64,000 nt of DNA from Liolophura sinensis. Its lineage: Eukaryota; Mollusca; Polyplacophora; Chitonida; Chitonidae. The notes beneath the pieces were generated by a model. It worked only from the letters and a program-made list of their open reading frames with translations. It was not told the origin of the DNA and made no database searches. Where the stretch lies: assembly GCF_032854445.1 (NCBI RefSeq), contig NC_088295.1, forward strand, positions 40,287,385-40,351,384, read 5' to 3'. The position numbers and the translations under genes are program-made. This document shows, one piece after another, positions 1 through 23,400 of the stretch; position 1 is the stretch's first letter; each line of letters begins with the position of its first letter.

Positions 1-610
1 TTCTGTTATTGCAGCAGATTATTCCGTCAAATATAACACACACATTTTATTAATTTTGGAATCTTGGGCGCAAATGTGTTCTCTTAGAAGGCGCAGTGTG
101 GACTGACTCAAACCATGCTCTAGCGGCTGTCTTAACTAAGGGCAATCGCTCAGTAAACAAGGTGAAATCACTCTGCGCTCAGTGAATGTACGACAACGCC
201 AAATGAGGTCTGTCAATTACGCAAGTTGCACCTGTTAACGACTTTGTGCGGCAAATGCAACGTAGCTCATTAAATCGTGCTTCATCACATTTATTTTAGG
301 TTGCGACTTGAGTTGTCTCGTCCTTTCCGCGTTACGCGTGTCGTCTGCTTCAGTCATTTTGAGACAGAGCGGGAATTGAGACGATGTCAAATTCAAGGTA
401 ATGATTAGCCTGTGTGATTCGATATAACAAAACAACAATTGCGTGGATCCAACATCGTTATTTTCCCGTCTATCAACAGAGCTTTAATGTACAACTTCCA
501 CAGCACACTCAATTTATATCAACTGTTTCGATGCGGCAAATTTTACGATTTTTCACTGCGCAAACAAAAGGAATTAATTTTGTATAAATGTCACAATAAC
601 ACAAACTTAC
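1..610. other. Non-coding flank / downstream intron of the fucolectin gene
   Basis: The fucolectin exon ends at 611 with a good donor (G|GTAAGT on the minus strand), so this stretch should be its next intron or contain a terminal exon. I found no acceptor leading into a plausible lectin tail. Open frames on both strands here show no recognisable protein. Confidence 0.5.
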
Positions 611-2918
611 CATTTGTTAATCCAAACACCTCCAGTTCACAAAGACACAGGGACTTTGGCTTCCTCTTTGGGAACATACTGATTTTCAGGTATCTAGACA
701 TCAGTGGTTTAACACAAGAAAGAACTGTTTGTGTGCCGTTCTGTAGACGATCTTCGCTTGCATAGCAACGAGTCGGATTTACCATTTGGTCCGTGGAATC
801 ATCCCAAAATAGTGACACTGATATTGTGAAGTTAAAAATCACACAACCTGTATAAACAGAACAGTAGGTCTATATCATGCGAAACCAAAACTCCTCTTTG
901 TATTAGATCCTCCATAGACCATATGAAGTACGTTGATTTACGTTTGCTGGCCATAAGAAAACATACAGTCTTACTTGCATTACGCAAGGGAATTTGACAC
1001 AGATATTGTGAAGTTGAAAATCGCACAGCCTGGATAATTAGAACAGTATACTGTGCTAAAATAAATATCAAGTGTGAACAAACCTTGAAGTAAAATAAAG
1101 CTAAAATATGAAGTTGATCACATAGACAACTGAAAACTACACGTAAATATCCTTTTATCTATTTTTTTTCAGAGATTTGAAAGGCATTCAAATATTTGAA
1201 CACTATGGTGGGCTTTACGAGTCATATTGCCGTTAAGTAGGGACTCTGACGTAACATCATTTTTTTTCCTGATGTTCATCAAAAGGAAGGAACAGTATTT
1301 CATTAATCTTTTAGTCATGGATAAAAAGAGTTTTTCCGACATTGTGTCGTGATTAGGGTTGGAAAAACTTCCCGTGAAGTCAGAGCTCCTAAACTCTATT
1401 AGTATGGTCCATAAAGCTCACTTTAGAATTCATTTATTTGAAAGCCTTTAACTCTTTTCACAAAGAAATGAAAATATATCTATGCATAGTTTTAAGTGGT
1501 CCATTTCGTGATGCCTACTTTGGTGTTTAGAGGTCTTTTCCTTTAAAACTTACTTATTTGACTTATTTATGCCAGACTCAAGAATTTTTCACCTATACAA
1601 TGGGAGTCAGCTTATGGTAAAGGAAACCGCAGTATCTGGGATAACCCACTGTTCCCCTATGTCACATACAAACATGCTTTTTTGACCGAATAAAATGCAC
1701 CACCGCCACCCAAAATTTCAAGCCTCTGACCACATTTTACAAGGCCAAAAACATCTAACTGACCATTTCTCTCACTATAATATAGCAAAATGCGTTGAGA
1801 GATAATTACTTTGTGGCCTTGGATGAATTGTCACTCCTTTAATAAGATACGCATCCTGCAGGTCCACCATCCACCATGGTGCAAATGACTTGGCAGTCGA
1901 GCTGCACGTTTGGTTCAGTCCAGTGACGGGCTTTCGATCCACGGCAAAACTGGAATTCCCGTTGAACACATTACCCTGGTAAACATACGTTTGCACCCCA
2001 GATTGCTGTGTGGGTTTGTCTCGAGCAAGTTCCTCCAAGTCTTCATGGAATGAAATAAACTTTATTTACGATGGTACATGGTACATAGAAATGCTAGTGA
2101 AAAACAGACAACTGTTTAATACAAATCCAGCGTGCCATTTCTGAGCTATATCCGTCCAGTAAGACCGCAACTTGAATTTTATCAAAATAATTGGGTATTT
2201 CTCCGGAAAGAAATATCAATTACTACGTAACAGTTACAGTTGCTTCCAACTCTAATTTCAGCAATCTCAGCAATAGTCCGTTAAAATACCATCATAAATT
2301 GGGTTCTTTTACATGGCACTCGAAAAGCTGTATTTATTCCGTAAAAAAATAAATGGTTACCATAAAAATGTGAGAAACAAATGCTTGTACGAGAGCATTT
2401 TGGTGCACTGTAAATCTGACACTGGTGATAACTTCAACTGTAACGACATTTAACAGTGAATTTCCAACTTTAGTAGAAACCTTCCACAGCGTGTCACTTC
2501 CGAAATTCGTACGGCATTCATAACCCATGAAGGGACGTCCCAAGTCGATAATCGCAAGACCCTTTTTCAAAACAACACGTATGCCCAAATGAAGATACAA
2601 GAGATGACGCATAGGGTCTTAAACAGTAAATAAAGCTGGTAGCATGTAAGAGCGAATGATTCATCAGTTTAGGTCGATTAATTCGATATATTGAAACTAA
2701 CCTCAATTAAACAAGATCATTGGCAAAATGTGCAAAACTTCTCTTTCCTATATCTGATATGTTTTGTTAGGAACCCTTACGCTACACATCAGATTATCGT
2801 CTTTTTGACTATACCGATCGATAATTGCACTGTTGACATTAAAGTTGTCGTACCGGTACTTACACTGAGCTTGGGTCAGTCCTGTAAGAAGCACCAAACA
2901 TACGATAACTGGCTCCAT
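611..2918 (-). CDS. Secreted F-type lectin (fucolectin-like), 3' end not found
   Basis: Three minus-strand exons join in phase. Exon 1 (2918 to 2874) starts with ATG and encodes the signal peptide MEPVIVCLVLLTGLTQAQ, then a T|GTAAGT donor. Exon 2 (2040-1810) carries the start of the F-type lectin (FTP / tachylectin-4 type) domain: LEELARDKPTQQSG, an AVD segment, and APWWMVDLQDAY. Exon 3 (847-611) carries the end: a CY...RYLKIS...LCELEVFG strand pattern. The reconstructed part is about 175 aa. F-type lectins are secreted fucose-binding innate-immunity or gamete-recognition proteins. The ligand motif known for the family (H-x26-R-x-D-x4-R/K) is mostly lost here: Ser replaces His, RPQ replaces RxD, and Phe replaces the last Arg/Lys. 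A partial duplicate of exon 3 lies in the intron. Exon 3 ends with a donor, so at least one more exon or a second domain is missing. The family call is strong; the ligand is unknown. Confidence 0.8.
975..1029 (-). pseudogene. Partial duplicate of fucolectin exon 3 (possible poison exon)
   Basis: Minus-strand 1029 downward repeats the first ~37 bases of exon 3 (847 downward) and its acceptor: both encode IFNFTISVS, and the flanking intron sequence (ACTGTTCT...ATCCAG/ATACAG) is also shared. The copy then diverges, meets an in-frame TAA, and is followed by a GTAAGA donor at 974-969. Spliced in, it would truncate the lectin. Confidence 0.55.
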
Positions 2919-3073
2919 CGTGGATACGATAATCAGTCTGACGGAGGAATGTTTCGTTATAAACGTTTGTAATCGACGTGTATTTCTCCTCTCATGTAAA
3001 TGTATGCTACCGAAGTCCCATTGGATAGCATAAAAATCCAATATTCATATTCCATTACCGACTGACGGCGACC

Positions 3074-3083
3074 CATATATATA
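3074..3083 (-). promoter_or_regulatory. Candidate TATA box of the fucolectin gene
   Basis: TATATATA on the minus strand about 155 bases upstream of the signal-peptide ATG at 2918. Position and sequence fit a TATA-driven secreted-protein gene; there is no transcript evidence. Confidence 0.35.
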
Positions 3084-3144
3084 GTACAGATAATACAAAT
3101 GAACGTTAGCACAAATAGAATATGAACATCAACCGAACGCTCCG
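3082..3144 (+). repeat. 63-bp local duplication, copy 1 (copy 2 at 3292-3354)
   Basis: The segment beginning tagtacagataatacaaatg and ending cgaacgctccg occurs again at 3292-3354 with about one mismatch. Copy 1 abuts the candidate TATA box. The near identity implies a recent event. Confidence 0.9.
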
Positions 3145-3282
3145 ATTCAGCAGTTTTCTTGCGAATCAATGCTTTGGAAAACAATGATCTGTTACAGGAT
3201 CTTTTAAACATATTGTACTCTCAGCGATCCCGTGATAAACACTGTCTTTTGCTTTTAGAACAGACTGATGATGCCTGAAATG
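3144..3282 (+). repeat. Dispersed ~140-bp duplication, copy 1
   Basis: The segment from gattcagcagttttct to gatgatgcctgaaatg recurs at 4810-4954, nearly identical apart from a small indel after 'actctcagcga'. It is not part of the SINE families in the window. Confidence 0.9.
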
Positions 3283-3291
3283 TGCTCGTGT

Positions 3292-3354
3292 TAGTACAGA
3301 TAATACAAATGAACGTTAGCACAAATAGATTATGAACATCAACCGAACGCTCCG
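3292..3354 (+). repeat. 63-bp local duplication, copy 2
   Basis: Second copy of 3082-3144. It sits directly after dispersed repeat copy 1, so the 63-mer brackets that repeat like a long direct repeat. Confidence 0.9.
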
Positions 3355-4557
3355 TTTTATGAAAATTCAGTAACAAAAAAAATGAAAAAAAAAACACTCT
3401 ATTATAATTTCATATCTTTTTGCTATAATTCAGAATATATCGAGGATATGTAATGAGTTATCGATATCAATATCATTAAACGATTGATTAATGTGGATTG
3501 AGCTTCTATCCGATAGGTCACCGGAAATTATCGATCTGAAGGAAGTTCATTAATATAAAAGCGAAGAAGCGCGAGTCGTGGCGGGTGGCTAAGACATGCA
3601 CTTATCTGTCAAACGCTAGGAAGGGAATACACTTACTCTCATTGTTAGTGGGGCCATGATGAAAATAAGCTGTCGATGACGAGAGTATCTTTGGCTACCG
3701 TTCCTTGAAGATCACTTGCCTTTCAGCAATAACTAAAGCAATGAATCAACGTAAAACATCAACCTGTGCACCATATGTGTATTACAGCTAAGCAACCATG
3801 TTTGTGCCATGATAGGAATCAACCAACATTAACCTATGACCTTTGTGAATTTCTCAGGGGCACAACATAAGCTATCAACATGCGCGCATATATACGGTCC
3901 TCTCGCACTCCCTATTTTCCATTCTCTGTCACTATACCTCTTCTTACAGCAGCCTCCATAGTGATAACGTGTAAGTAATAAGGCACCATACTCATCCCAA
4001 TGATCTCGGAAGAGAAATCTCCAAAACTTCACATCGCCTGACATGTACGCGATATTACTGTACGTGGCGTCAAAAACTCTTCCTTGAAATAAAGGCTATA
4101 AGGCTTGAGGAGTCGGATCGTGAAATCGTATTACACGAGTTGGCTGAGTATTCTAAGACGGAATCGACTACAGCGTTCTTAAATAATCACTGTTCTTTCA
4201 ATGTTCAAGTTTATGTGACTACGCCTGGATATATAGTGCCTGAGACATTCATAATGTAATATAACGCACTGACCATTCATAGCTGACAACGAGGAATAAA
4301 GGTTAGACACTCTATAGCTGACCAGAGCTTACAAAGACAAGATGAAGGAGCTGTCAGCAGGCTGATTCTACAGTCAAACGTATCCTTCATCTGCATGTAT
4401 GTAGCTTATTTCACCAGAATTTGACACTTTTGTTTTGTCCTAGCAATGTCCTGATCATACCTTTTCTATCACTGAGCTTACTATTATTTTCGTCTCCATG
4501 AAATGCTTGTATTTGTTCTTGTGCAAATTAGCACGGAGTTTTACATAACACTGTGTG

Positions 4558-4655
4558 TTGATGGGTTTCCCCATGGGTTTCGTGGGTTTCCCCCAGGCCC
4601 TGCCCGCTTTCCTCCCACCATAATTAAGTATCGCCTAAAACACCATGCAATTGGA
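4558..4655 (+). mobile_element. SINE family A, 3' fragment
   Basis: Contains gtgggtttcccccaggccc, tttcctcccaccataat and a decayed gcctaaaacacca tail, matching the 3' half of the full-length copies at 5850 and 31032. Confidence 0.7.
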
Positions 4656-4809
4656 TAATAATAAAATTAAATTTGTTCTTTCATTCTCTGAGCTACAAAG
4701 GATCGTTGTACGAAGACATCGCAGGTTTTTCCTAACGGCAGATGACAATGGCGTTTCATGATTCGCCACATGTATCAAGAATGTTTTACACATGTATTTA
4801 TCATGTGAC

Positions 4810-4954
4810 GATTCAGCAGTTTTCTAGCGAATCAATGCTTTGGAAAACAATGATCTGTTACAGGATCTTTTAAACATATTGTACTCTCAGCGAGCCTGTT
4901 TGAATGATAAACACTGTCTTTTGCTTTTAGAACAGACTGATGATGCCTGAAATG
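4810..4954 (+). repeat. Dispersed ~140-bp duplication, copy 2
   Basis: Near-identical to 3144-3282, with a short extra segment (gcctgtttgaat) in the middle. Here it lacks the flanking 63-mers. Confidence 0.9.
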
Positions 4955-5349
4955 CGATATTGACACTTTGCTTTTGATGGCTCCCATTTCGCTGTTCCGT
5001 TCATATTAACAAACTGATAACAACCGAAACTATGGTTTCTGATAATGGGGAATGAAGGAGGTTCAATTTTTCACCATTGTACAAATGCCGATTTCAATGC
5101 CATTTCGAAACACTTTTGATCCATAGCCCCCAAACAGCACTTTGCATTCTTTGCATATTATGCAACAAATTACCTCATTCCTTACGTCTAAAAATTCTGC
5201 TAAACTATCATATAACTACTGGTGATTGTCATGGTGAGTGTCCCATGAAAGCAAGTGTGTTTAAAGCTACTATGAAAAATAAAAAAATTGTTCTTAAACT
5301 TGACATATGTATGTATCAATGTAACGTTGAGTTATTTCATTTATCTGAT

Positions 5350-5470
5350 TGGTGTTTTAGGCCGTATTCAAGAATGTTTCACTTATACGACGGCGGCCAG
5401 CATTATGTTGGGAGGAAATCCACGACCATCCGCAGGTTGCTGGCAGATCCTCCCACGTACGGGATGTAAA
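5350..5470 (-). mobile_element. SINE family A, 3' fragment in reverse
   Basis: Reverse complement of the SINE body and tail: gattggtgttttaggccgta, cttatacgacggcggcc, ccgcaggttgctggcag. It is truncated on its 5' side. Confidence 0.85.
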
Positions 5471-5849
5471 GCTGAGCCAGGCATATATCCGTTGTGGCTA
5501 TATTTTGTATGTACATGTTATATTTGTTTAATCAACATTAATATAACACAGATTAAACAACGAACAGACAGTTACCATGAAATAAAGACCATAATAGTAT
5601 AAATGAGATCCAAATATAATTCGCGAGCATATAGGTCTCTATACTTGGGACTTGAATCGTGAAGTTTTCGAAGAATCTGTATATATGCTAACAAGACGCG
5701 CCCCTTACGCAGACAGATTGAGCAAAATGCTTCTTTATGCACTGCTAAAAAAAAGCATCAGATTGAATAGGTCAGTCTAGATTGCTGACGTTATGTGTAT
5801 AAATATAACTGAATAAAATGTACTGATTTGTTGTCCCTCACCAAATTTA

Positions 5850-6118
5850 GATGCTCAGTTGGTTAGCGCGCTAGCGCAGCGCAATGATTCAGGAGTCTCT
5901 CGCCAATGCGGTCGCTGTGAGTTCAAGTCCAGCTCATGCTGGCTTCCTCTCCGGCCGTACGTGGGAAGGTCTGCCAGCAACCTGCGGATGGTCGTGGGTT
6001 TCCCCCAGGCTTCCCCCGGGCTCTGTGGTTTCCACCCACTATAATGCTGGTCGCCGTCGTATAAGTGAAATATTCTTGAGTACGGCGTAAAACACCAATC
6101 TAATAAATAAATAAATCA
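5850..6118 (+). mobile_element. SINE family A, nearly full length
   Basis: tRNA-like head with A box (gctcagttggttagcgcgc) and B box (gagttcaagtcc), then the conserved body (gcaacctgcggatggtcgtg) and the tail gtgaaatattcttgagtacg, gcgtaaaacaccaat and an AATA repeat. The structure fits the tRNA-derived SINEs widespread in molluscs. Confidence 0.9.
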
Positions 6119-6482
6119 ATTTAGATAACAATACGAATCAAAGTCTTACATGGCAGCTAAAAAAGAGTACCGGTGCACATCTTTGAACCCGTGTGCTATT
6201 GGTGGACCAAGTTCCACAGGGTGAAACTACTGTACACTAGCATTTTAGTGCTTTAGTGAACACCTATGTGCTGTAACACCCTACTTAGTTTGGATCCGTC
6301 AGTCAATGATCAATGAAGTGATATTAAACCTGTCAAAATTGTTTACCTGCCTAATATACATTAATGTGTACAAAATGAGTTAATCAACATACACACGTAC
6401 GTCAGTATGGAAAAATATTTTCTAAAGTTTCAGTATGTAAATATTTGGTAATATACGTTTTCTTCTTTACAAACGTTTTTCT

Positions 6483-17322
<10,840 letters not shown>

Positions 17323-17323
<1 letters not shown>

Positions 17324-17427
17324 CTTTATATCGAGTTCAGTCGGATCTGGTAGTTGCCCAGATTCGATATACAACACCTTGTTGAAAGTTACCTCCCTTT
17401 CCAGAGAACTCCTCTGATGATTACACA
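17323..17427. promoter_or_regulatory. Bidirectional CRYM/NUP85 start region
   Basis: The NUP85 ATG is at 17427 (plus) and the preferred CRYM ATG at 17323 (minus), 104 bases apart. The upstream in-frame CRYM ATG (17428-17426) overlaps the NUP85 ATG in the palindrome CATG at 17426-17429. No TATA box is evident in a usable position. The 5'UTRs must be very short or overlap antisense. Confidence 0.6.
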
Positions 17428-20400
17428 TGGCTACCGAGCGGGAAGGCGATCAGCTTTCAGTGACGGTAAATAATTAAAAAAAATTGACCAATGTTGTAAC
17501 GTATCAACCTCTTTTTCATGTTCATATTGGCCTTCGTGCGGTTGCTTCCATGAACAAACGATAGCAAGGTCGTAAATCATTAGGAACTGTCGCAAGATAC
17601 ATTTATAGTGTCTTTAAAAACGATTGCTGTTGTTGTAAATTGTGATGCGTTCAAAGCATGATTACGTAGGATCATAAGGAGGTTTACCAGCTTTTAACCT
17701 GTGCCATGGGTGTGTAGCACAATAAAAATAACAAATGCTACAACATATTTGCCTGAACCGCTAGCTGGCTGAAGAACCTGCAACGAGCAACTCGATCAAA
17801 TTGCTTACAATGATAAAGGGAGAATATATCCAATCATATCACATTGTTGAAGGACAATCTGTGTGATATTTTAAAATTCTTACATTCATCGTAACATTAA
17901 GTCCATCAGCTCCTCTCCTTCCCAATTATGGCAACCGCACTCACCTCCCCCGCTCATTTCACCAATGAAATTAATTAACTTGCTGCCGTTTGGTCACATT
18001 ACCTGCTAGACGCAGGCAAATATTTGAATTTGAGTATTTGTATAGTCTCACAATAAATAGTAATTGTTTATATTGACGACTTGTGGACTTAATAATTTAC
18101 ATCTCAGATGCTCATTCCTCTGTGAACTAACATCATTGTGTCTACCATGTGACAGCACCCTATTCTATCCAAGTAAATCATTTGTGGACAAATATATGAT
18201 GCTCAGACCAACCCGTGTTTCAGGTCATTCCAGACCCAGCCTGTGCCCAAGGGCTGAAGGCAACATGGGGGCTCGGAAAACAGATGTTTGTCTTTGCTGG
18301 TATGCACCATAAAGTCCAAGGTTTGTCAAACTTTCCTTAGTTTTGTTTCTTAAAAGCCTAAAATCTAGACATGTAATGTATTAAAATAGTAATTTCTTCT
18401 TTTCAGTGTCTTATATGTTCCTATAGGTTTGCCTCATTGCAAATTATATTTGTACTCGTACATGAACGTAAAAAGTTCTGTAGCATAAATGAGGCTAAAG
18501 TTTAAAAGAACCTGCTGAAATAAATTCAGACTTTTTGAGTTGGTTGAAGTAAATTAAAAAAATGAGTTGCATTTGCCTCATAATTAAACCTCCTGGGCCT
18601 ATATTTTCCCAAAAATGTCAAGAGAATTATAAGGGGAAATTGTTCATTATAAGTCAAGTAAACCGAATACGATTTTCCTTTCTATTGATAATGTTTATAT
18701 AAAGTATTTGTAGTTCCCAACGATTTGTATGGCAGAACTGAAGTTACATTTTAGATGACATAATTACAATACAAAACCTTGTCTGACATTTTAAGTTCGC
18801 TGAACATCTTCCACCAGACCCCCCATTAATTTTCCATAAGTGACAATGTTAATGTTTAGCGCTGTAGCTCAGCCCCAAACATTCCGTGGCCAATAAGCTT
18901 TGGTGCATACCTGCCCCAGCCTGTGAGAAAGAAGCCATCAAAATCTTGACATAGGTTGACGGTCAAAATCTGGACAGATATGCCGGCAACTGGGAGGGGT
19001 GCATAGCAACGCCAAGGGGACGTCACTCACAGCCTCATCACCACCTATCTCCTTGTGTCCTCTCGCCCAGAATTTCAAACTTTTATCAGTAAAACTCATA
19101 CCTGCCCAAAGCTTAGACAATTTCCTAACTGAAGGTGAATTTGGCTGACTGTTATGTGTGTTCACAGAGGAGATGAGAGGAAACCTTGAGTCTCCCACAT
19201 ACATACACCAGGTGAAGTGGGACACAGAAATGCACGAGCCCATTACGAGGAAGCTGGTCAACGAATCAAGAAGTGAGCTTAATTCTTGATTAAGTTTATT
19301 CACTGTTTTTCTCAAAGACCTACATTGGTGGTCAGCAAGTTCTTTGTACTCAAGTGATTTAGATTCGTCAGTAGGCTGGTTTTTGCCCTTTTATTTACAA
19401 CAATTTAAACCTTAAAATTTATGATCAAGGTGTACTTTTTATAGTACTGTTGTAAAATGTCCATTGTCCTCAAGCTGTAATTTATCTTACTGTTTTTTTA
19501 TTATTATTAATATTTATGTAAATTTCTTTACTGAAACATTGCATCTACAGTTGAGTATTGTATTTTATGCTTACATTCCCATATTTATTGTTTATTTGTC
19601 AGATATTTTTATGCTTCTTCAACATAAAGTGACAGAATGTTCAGGTGCCGCATTAAAACCACAGTAAGTTTGTCCACAAGGCTTTTTCCTGATTTCTCCG
19701 TGTTTTTCCAAGCTTTCAAACTGCATTTTGACTCATAAGAACAGTATTGTATCCAAACTAGACATGTTGCTTATAAATGTTCTTTGCCACTTCTCATATT
19801 TATTCCTTATAGTCCACAATGTGAACTTAAACTTTAAGATGTGCATTTCAAAATTAGGCCATGGTTAAGCATACATTAATTAAAGTTTAGCAGGATCTGG
19901 GTATATGTTGAAATATCATCTATAAATGTTCTGTTCCATGTAACACGCTACATATGTAGGTTAAGAGAATCAGTTTTTATTCAGATTTGGTGGTAGAAAT
20001 TACCATGAAACGTACAATGTGTCCTTGGTGTTTTGTTTATATAATATTTGACATACTGTATATGTATGTTGGACTCGTTTGTTGCAGCCTTGTGAAGGCC
20101 AGTCGTCAATATAGGGCTGTTCTCAAGGCCTGTAGTATTAACCTTCACACAGCAGCAGGTATGTTTCTTTCATTACAACTTTCCAGTTTGACCAGCATCA
20201 AATAAAGGCAGTTGTTCATACCCACAAATGGGTTCCCATATTCTGACAATGGCCTAAAACGCATGTTGTGTTAAATAAAGAAACACTTACCTGCATCCAC
20301 GACATGATTACCATTTAATAGATACCATAGTAATTAGTTCATGATAATGCACATTGTTATGATATGAAGGGTTGTGAAATCTTCAGCGTATATAACTTCC

Positions 20401-23400
20401 CCAAAACATACATTCTCCAGCTGCATGAGTAAATTAAAGTGGTTTGCTCCAGCCTGGTAGCTATTAATCAAATGGGCGTGCATATATAACTCTGAGTAAG
20501 TACCTTGACTTTGGTTTGGTGGGGTGTAATCTTGCAAAAGATGAATATTTGAAATGACTTTTGTGGTCATTATTGTATGATGTCAGGACCGTATATCGAG
20601 AAAAAAAATTCAAGTGTGAAAACTAAACAATCATATTTGTCTTCAATTTACTTATTAGTTTAAATACATTTTGATTACTTGTGGCACCCAGCAGTTTGGT
20701 AGCCAAGTTTTCAATAAATGGCTCTAGATATGTCCCTAAATCTGCATGTGTTCATGTTAGCTTAGGTTCTGATAAGAAATCTGAAAACTTCCAGGCAGCA
20801 CCTTCAATGAAGAAGAGCGAGAGAGATTAGAGAGACAGGTGCAAATCTATGAGATGATTGAGCTGATTTGGAGTTTGTGCGAAATGCTGTTCATTGAGGT
20901 CTCACCAGGTTTGTATAATCTGTTAAACCTAGTGATTTGTTTTGAGTTCAGGCTTGTATCTAGTTCAACCAGTCTCTAGTATTGAAAATTGCCCTCACAG
21001 ATCTGGCACTCATAATACATCAGCTGGCTGGTAGGGTGACATTAAGTAATGGAATGTACTCCAGCCTATCAATCTTGATGAAAAATATATGGGCAACTTC
21101 TATATTAAGTCTGGAAGTAATATCAGTAGAATAACAGTTACAGTATTACAGTACGATAGTTGGCAAATAGTCGGACGTAACAGGTGAATTTTGACCTCTT
21201 ATTCTGAAAACGTTAGTTTTGTTAGTCATTTCTTATTTGTTGGCTGTTGAGCTCAAAGAAAGAATGATAAAATTCTTCACGTTCATGTAATTATAAAGAA
21301 GAAATTGAAGTTGAACAAAAATATAAGCATAAAAAGAAAAGCCTCAGTATCTCAGTGTTAAATAAGTTTGCTTGATGGTGCTGTGATCTGATAGGTGGGG
21401 TAATCCTGACCCAATTGCTAGAGTGGTTGCGCTGGAATTTCTGTGAGGCAGAGACACAGGCTTTGGAAGTGATGCAGTATGACCCACCTGAAAACCACAA
21501 GGAGTACTGGGACACTGTGAGTGAGAGCATTCTTATCTGTAAGAGTTTGGAGGGTCAAGTCTAAGAGCATATCTACATATACGCTAAAGCTATGAATAGT
21601 AATGTCAGGAATATACATAAAGAAAACAAGTCATACATGACGGCTTTTACTGTCTGCTCCCAGTAATTTTCTTCAAGAAATAGATCTGTCTGAAGATCAT
21701 CTAAGACTTGACTTATCCAGAAGCTTGGTCGAAATGTGAAATGTTTAATGCAAAATTAATAATGCTAAGAATTTAAATTGATATGTTTTATTTACAGATT
21801 TACAGGTTTGTCCTACAAGGCAGAGTGGACAACGCGCGTAAACTGTTATCCTTACATTCACAAATAGGAGAAGACAGCTTCCAAAGTCTGGATGAACTGT
21901 TAAAGAAATTACCTCTACAAGCGGTAAGGCAATTATTTTTTTTTCCAACCCAGACCTAAGTTTAAAAGTTTCCTGTATTTCACAGATGAAAAGCATTTTT
22001 TATATTGTTGATCTTTTTGAAGCCACAAAATTTTTTTCTATTTTGGCATCTTAATTTTTTCAGTGAAAATACTTGTATTAGATTATCCCACTTTCCCAAT
22101 TTGTCAGCATTATACAATTGTGTTAAGATTTACCGTGGCCATTCGCTTGCCGAGTTTGACATGAAATGGCGTCACTGGAGAGAGGAGTGTGCAAGAAGAC
22201 TGGAGGATGGGGAGTTTGCCTCCTGTGTCAACCTGGAAAAAATCTGCCGAGTAAGTAACCCTGCATGTTTACTCATCCATTTTGAGGACGGCATTAAACA
22301 ACAATGAAATAAACAAAATCACCTTCCTTTTCAGTATAAAAAAAATGTTGACCAAGAAAAAAAGAAAAGGAACAGACATGAAAACCGTTCAGTGTATGTT
22401 TCAACTTTAGATACAATGTTTCCATAAAGAATTTACAAACAACATTTTGGTACTTGTGTTTATAAAATTTCGTTGAAGTGCAATCAGCAGTAGAAGGAAA
22501 AATGAAAATAAAAACTCTTGTAACTATTGAAATATTGAGTTGTTGGTTCTCCAGACTGTTTAATTTTATTTTACTTCAGATATTATGTGGTGATGAAGAC
22601 ATATTCTCAGAGTTGAAAGATCTCTGTGAAACATGGTATCACATGCTGGTGTCTAAAATGCTGTATCAGAACCCCACAGTCAAGGCATCAGATCTACAAT
22701 ACTATGTTCACGTAAGTCCTGAGTGAAACACATAAACAAAGCACATCGATTGAAAAAGGTTAATGGGTTATGCATGGCCCAGGAACTCATTGTTACACCT
22801 TCATGAATTACAGACTACATGTACATTAAATGACCTAAAATTTCAAGAAAGAAGTGGAATTTTGGAGGCAAATAAATGTCCTCAAATATTACTTTTGGTT
22901 CTGACTGACATTTTCATCCTACTTGTCATTCTACCTTCCAAACAACCATTCAAACATGGTTGTAAAATCAACAGAACTTTCAGAATTGGGGGAAAAAACA
23001 GCAACTTTATCATGGACTAAATGTGAAGGCATTTAGGGTAAATCACCCATTGCAGCATGTATGCTGACAATGTTTGCAACCCAGATGCTAATATTATTTA
23101 TTGCATTAAAGGATATGTGAAAAGGTACTATGAAATGGGCATATTTTAGATTTCTTAACAACCTCTCTATTTTGTACATAGTTTCTGTCAGTGCTCATCA
23201 ATGAACATAGTGGGAATGTGGGACCAGCTTAGCACCCCTGAATTCGAGTTATCGCCCCAACAAAGTTAATTTGACAACTATCACTGTTGACATCGCCGCA
23301 AACGTAATTTCCGGAAGGCTAGATAATTTCCGGAAGTTGTGCCTTTTCAGGAAGTTTTAAACTAGTTAAAAGCCATTTTTCGTAATGACCCAGGAGCTTC

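Larger units (their letters stand above)
2919..6482. other. Intergenic region between fucolectin and CRYM
   Basis: No convincing exon was found on either strand. The stretch holds the fucolectin promoter region, two pairs of local duplications (3082-3144/3292-3354 and 3144-3282/4810-4954) and three SINE remnants. Short open frames at 3829-4044 and 5077-5469 have no family resemblance and overlap repeats. Confidence 0.6.

Noticed and set aside
439-765. 108 aa plus-strand open frame
   Set aside because: It is antisense to fucolectin exon 3 and lacks any recognisable family or splice context.
2334-2612. Open frame within fucolectin intron 1 that looked like a lectin exon
   Set aside because: Exons 1 and 2 join in exact phase without it, and its sequence does not match the F-type lectin fold.
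5850-5960. tRNA genes at the SINE heads (also at 31032 and 29284)
   Set aside because: A and B boxes are present, but no acceptor stem or anticodon arm closes properly and SINE bodies follow directly; they are retroposon promoters, not tRNA genes.
18938-19315. 125 aa minus-strand open frame
   Set aside because: It is antisense to NUP85 exon 3 (19168-19272) and its intron, with no family resemblance; the plus strand gives an in-phase NUP85 exon.
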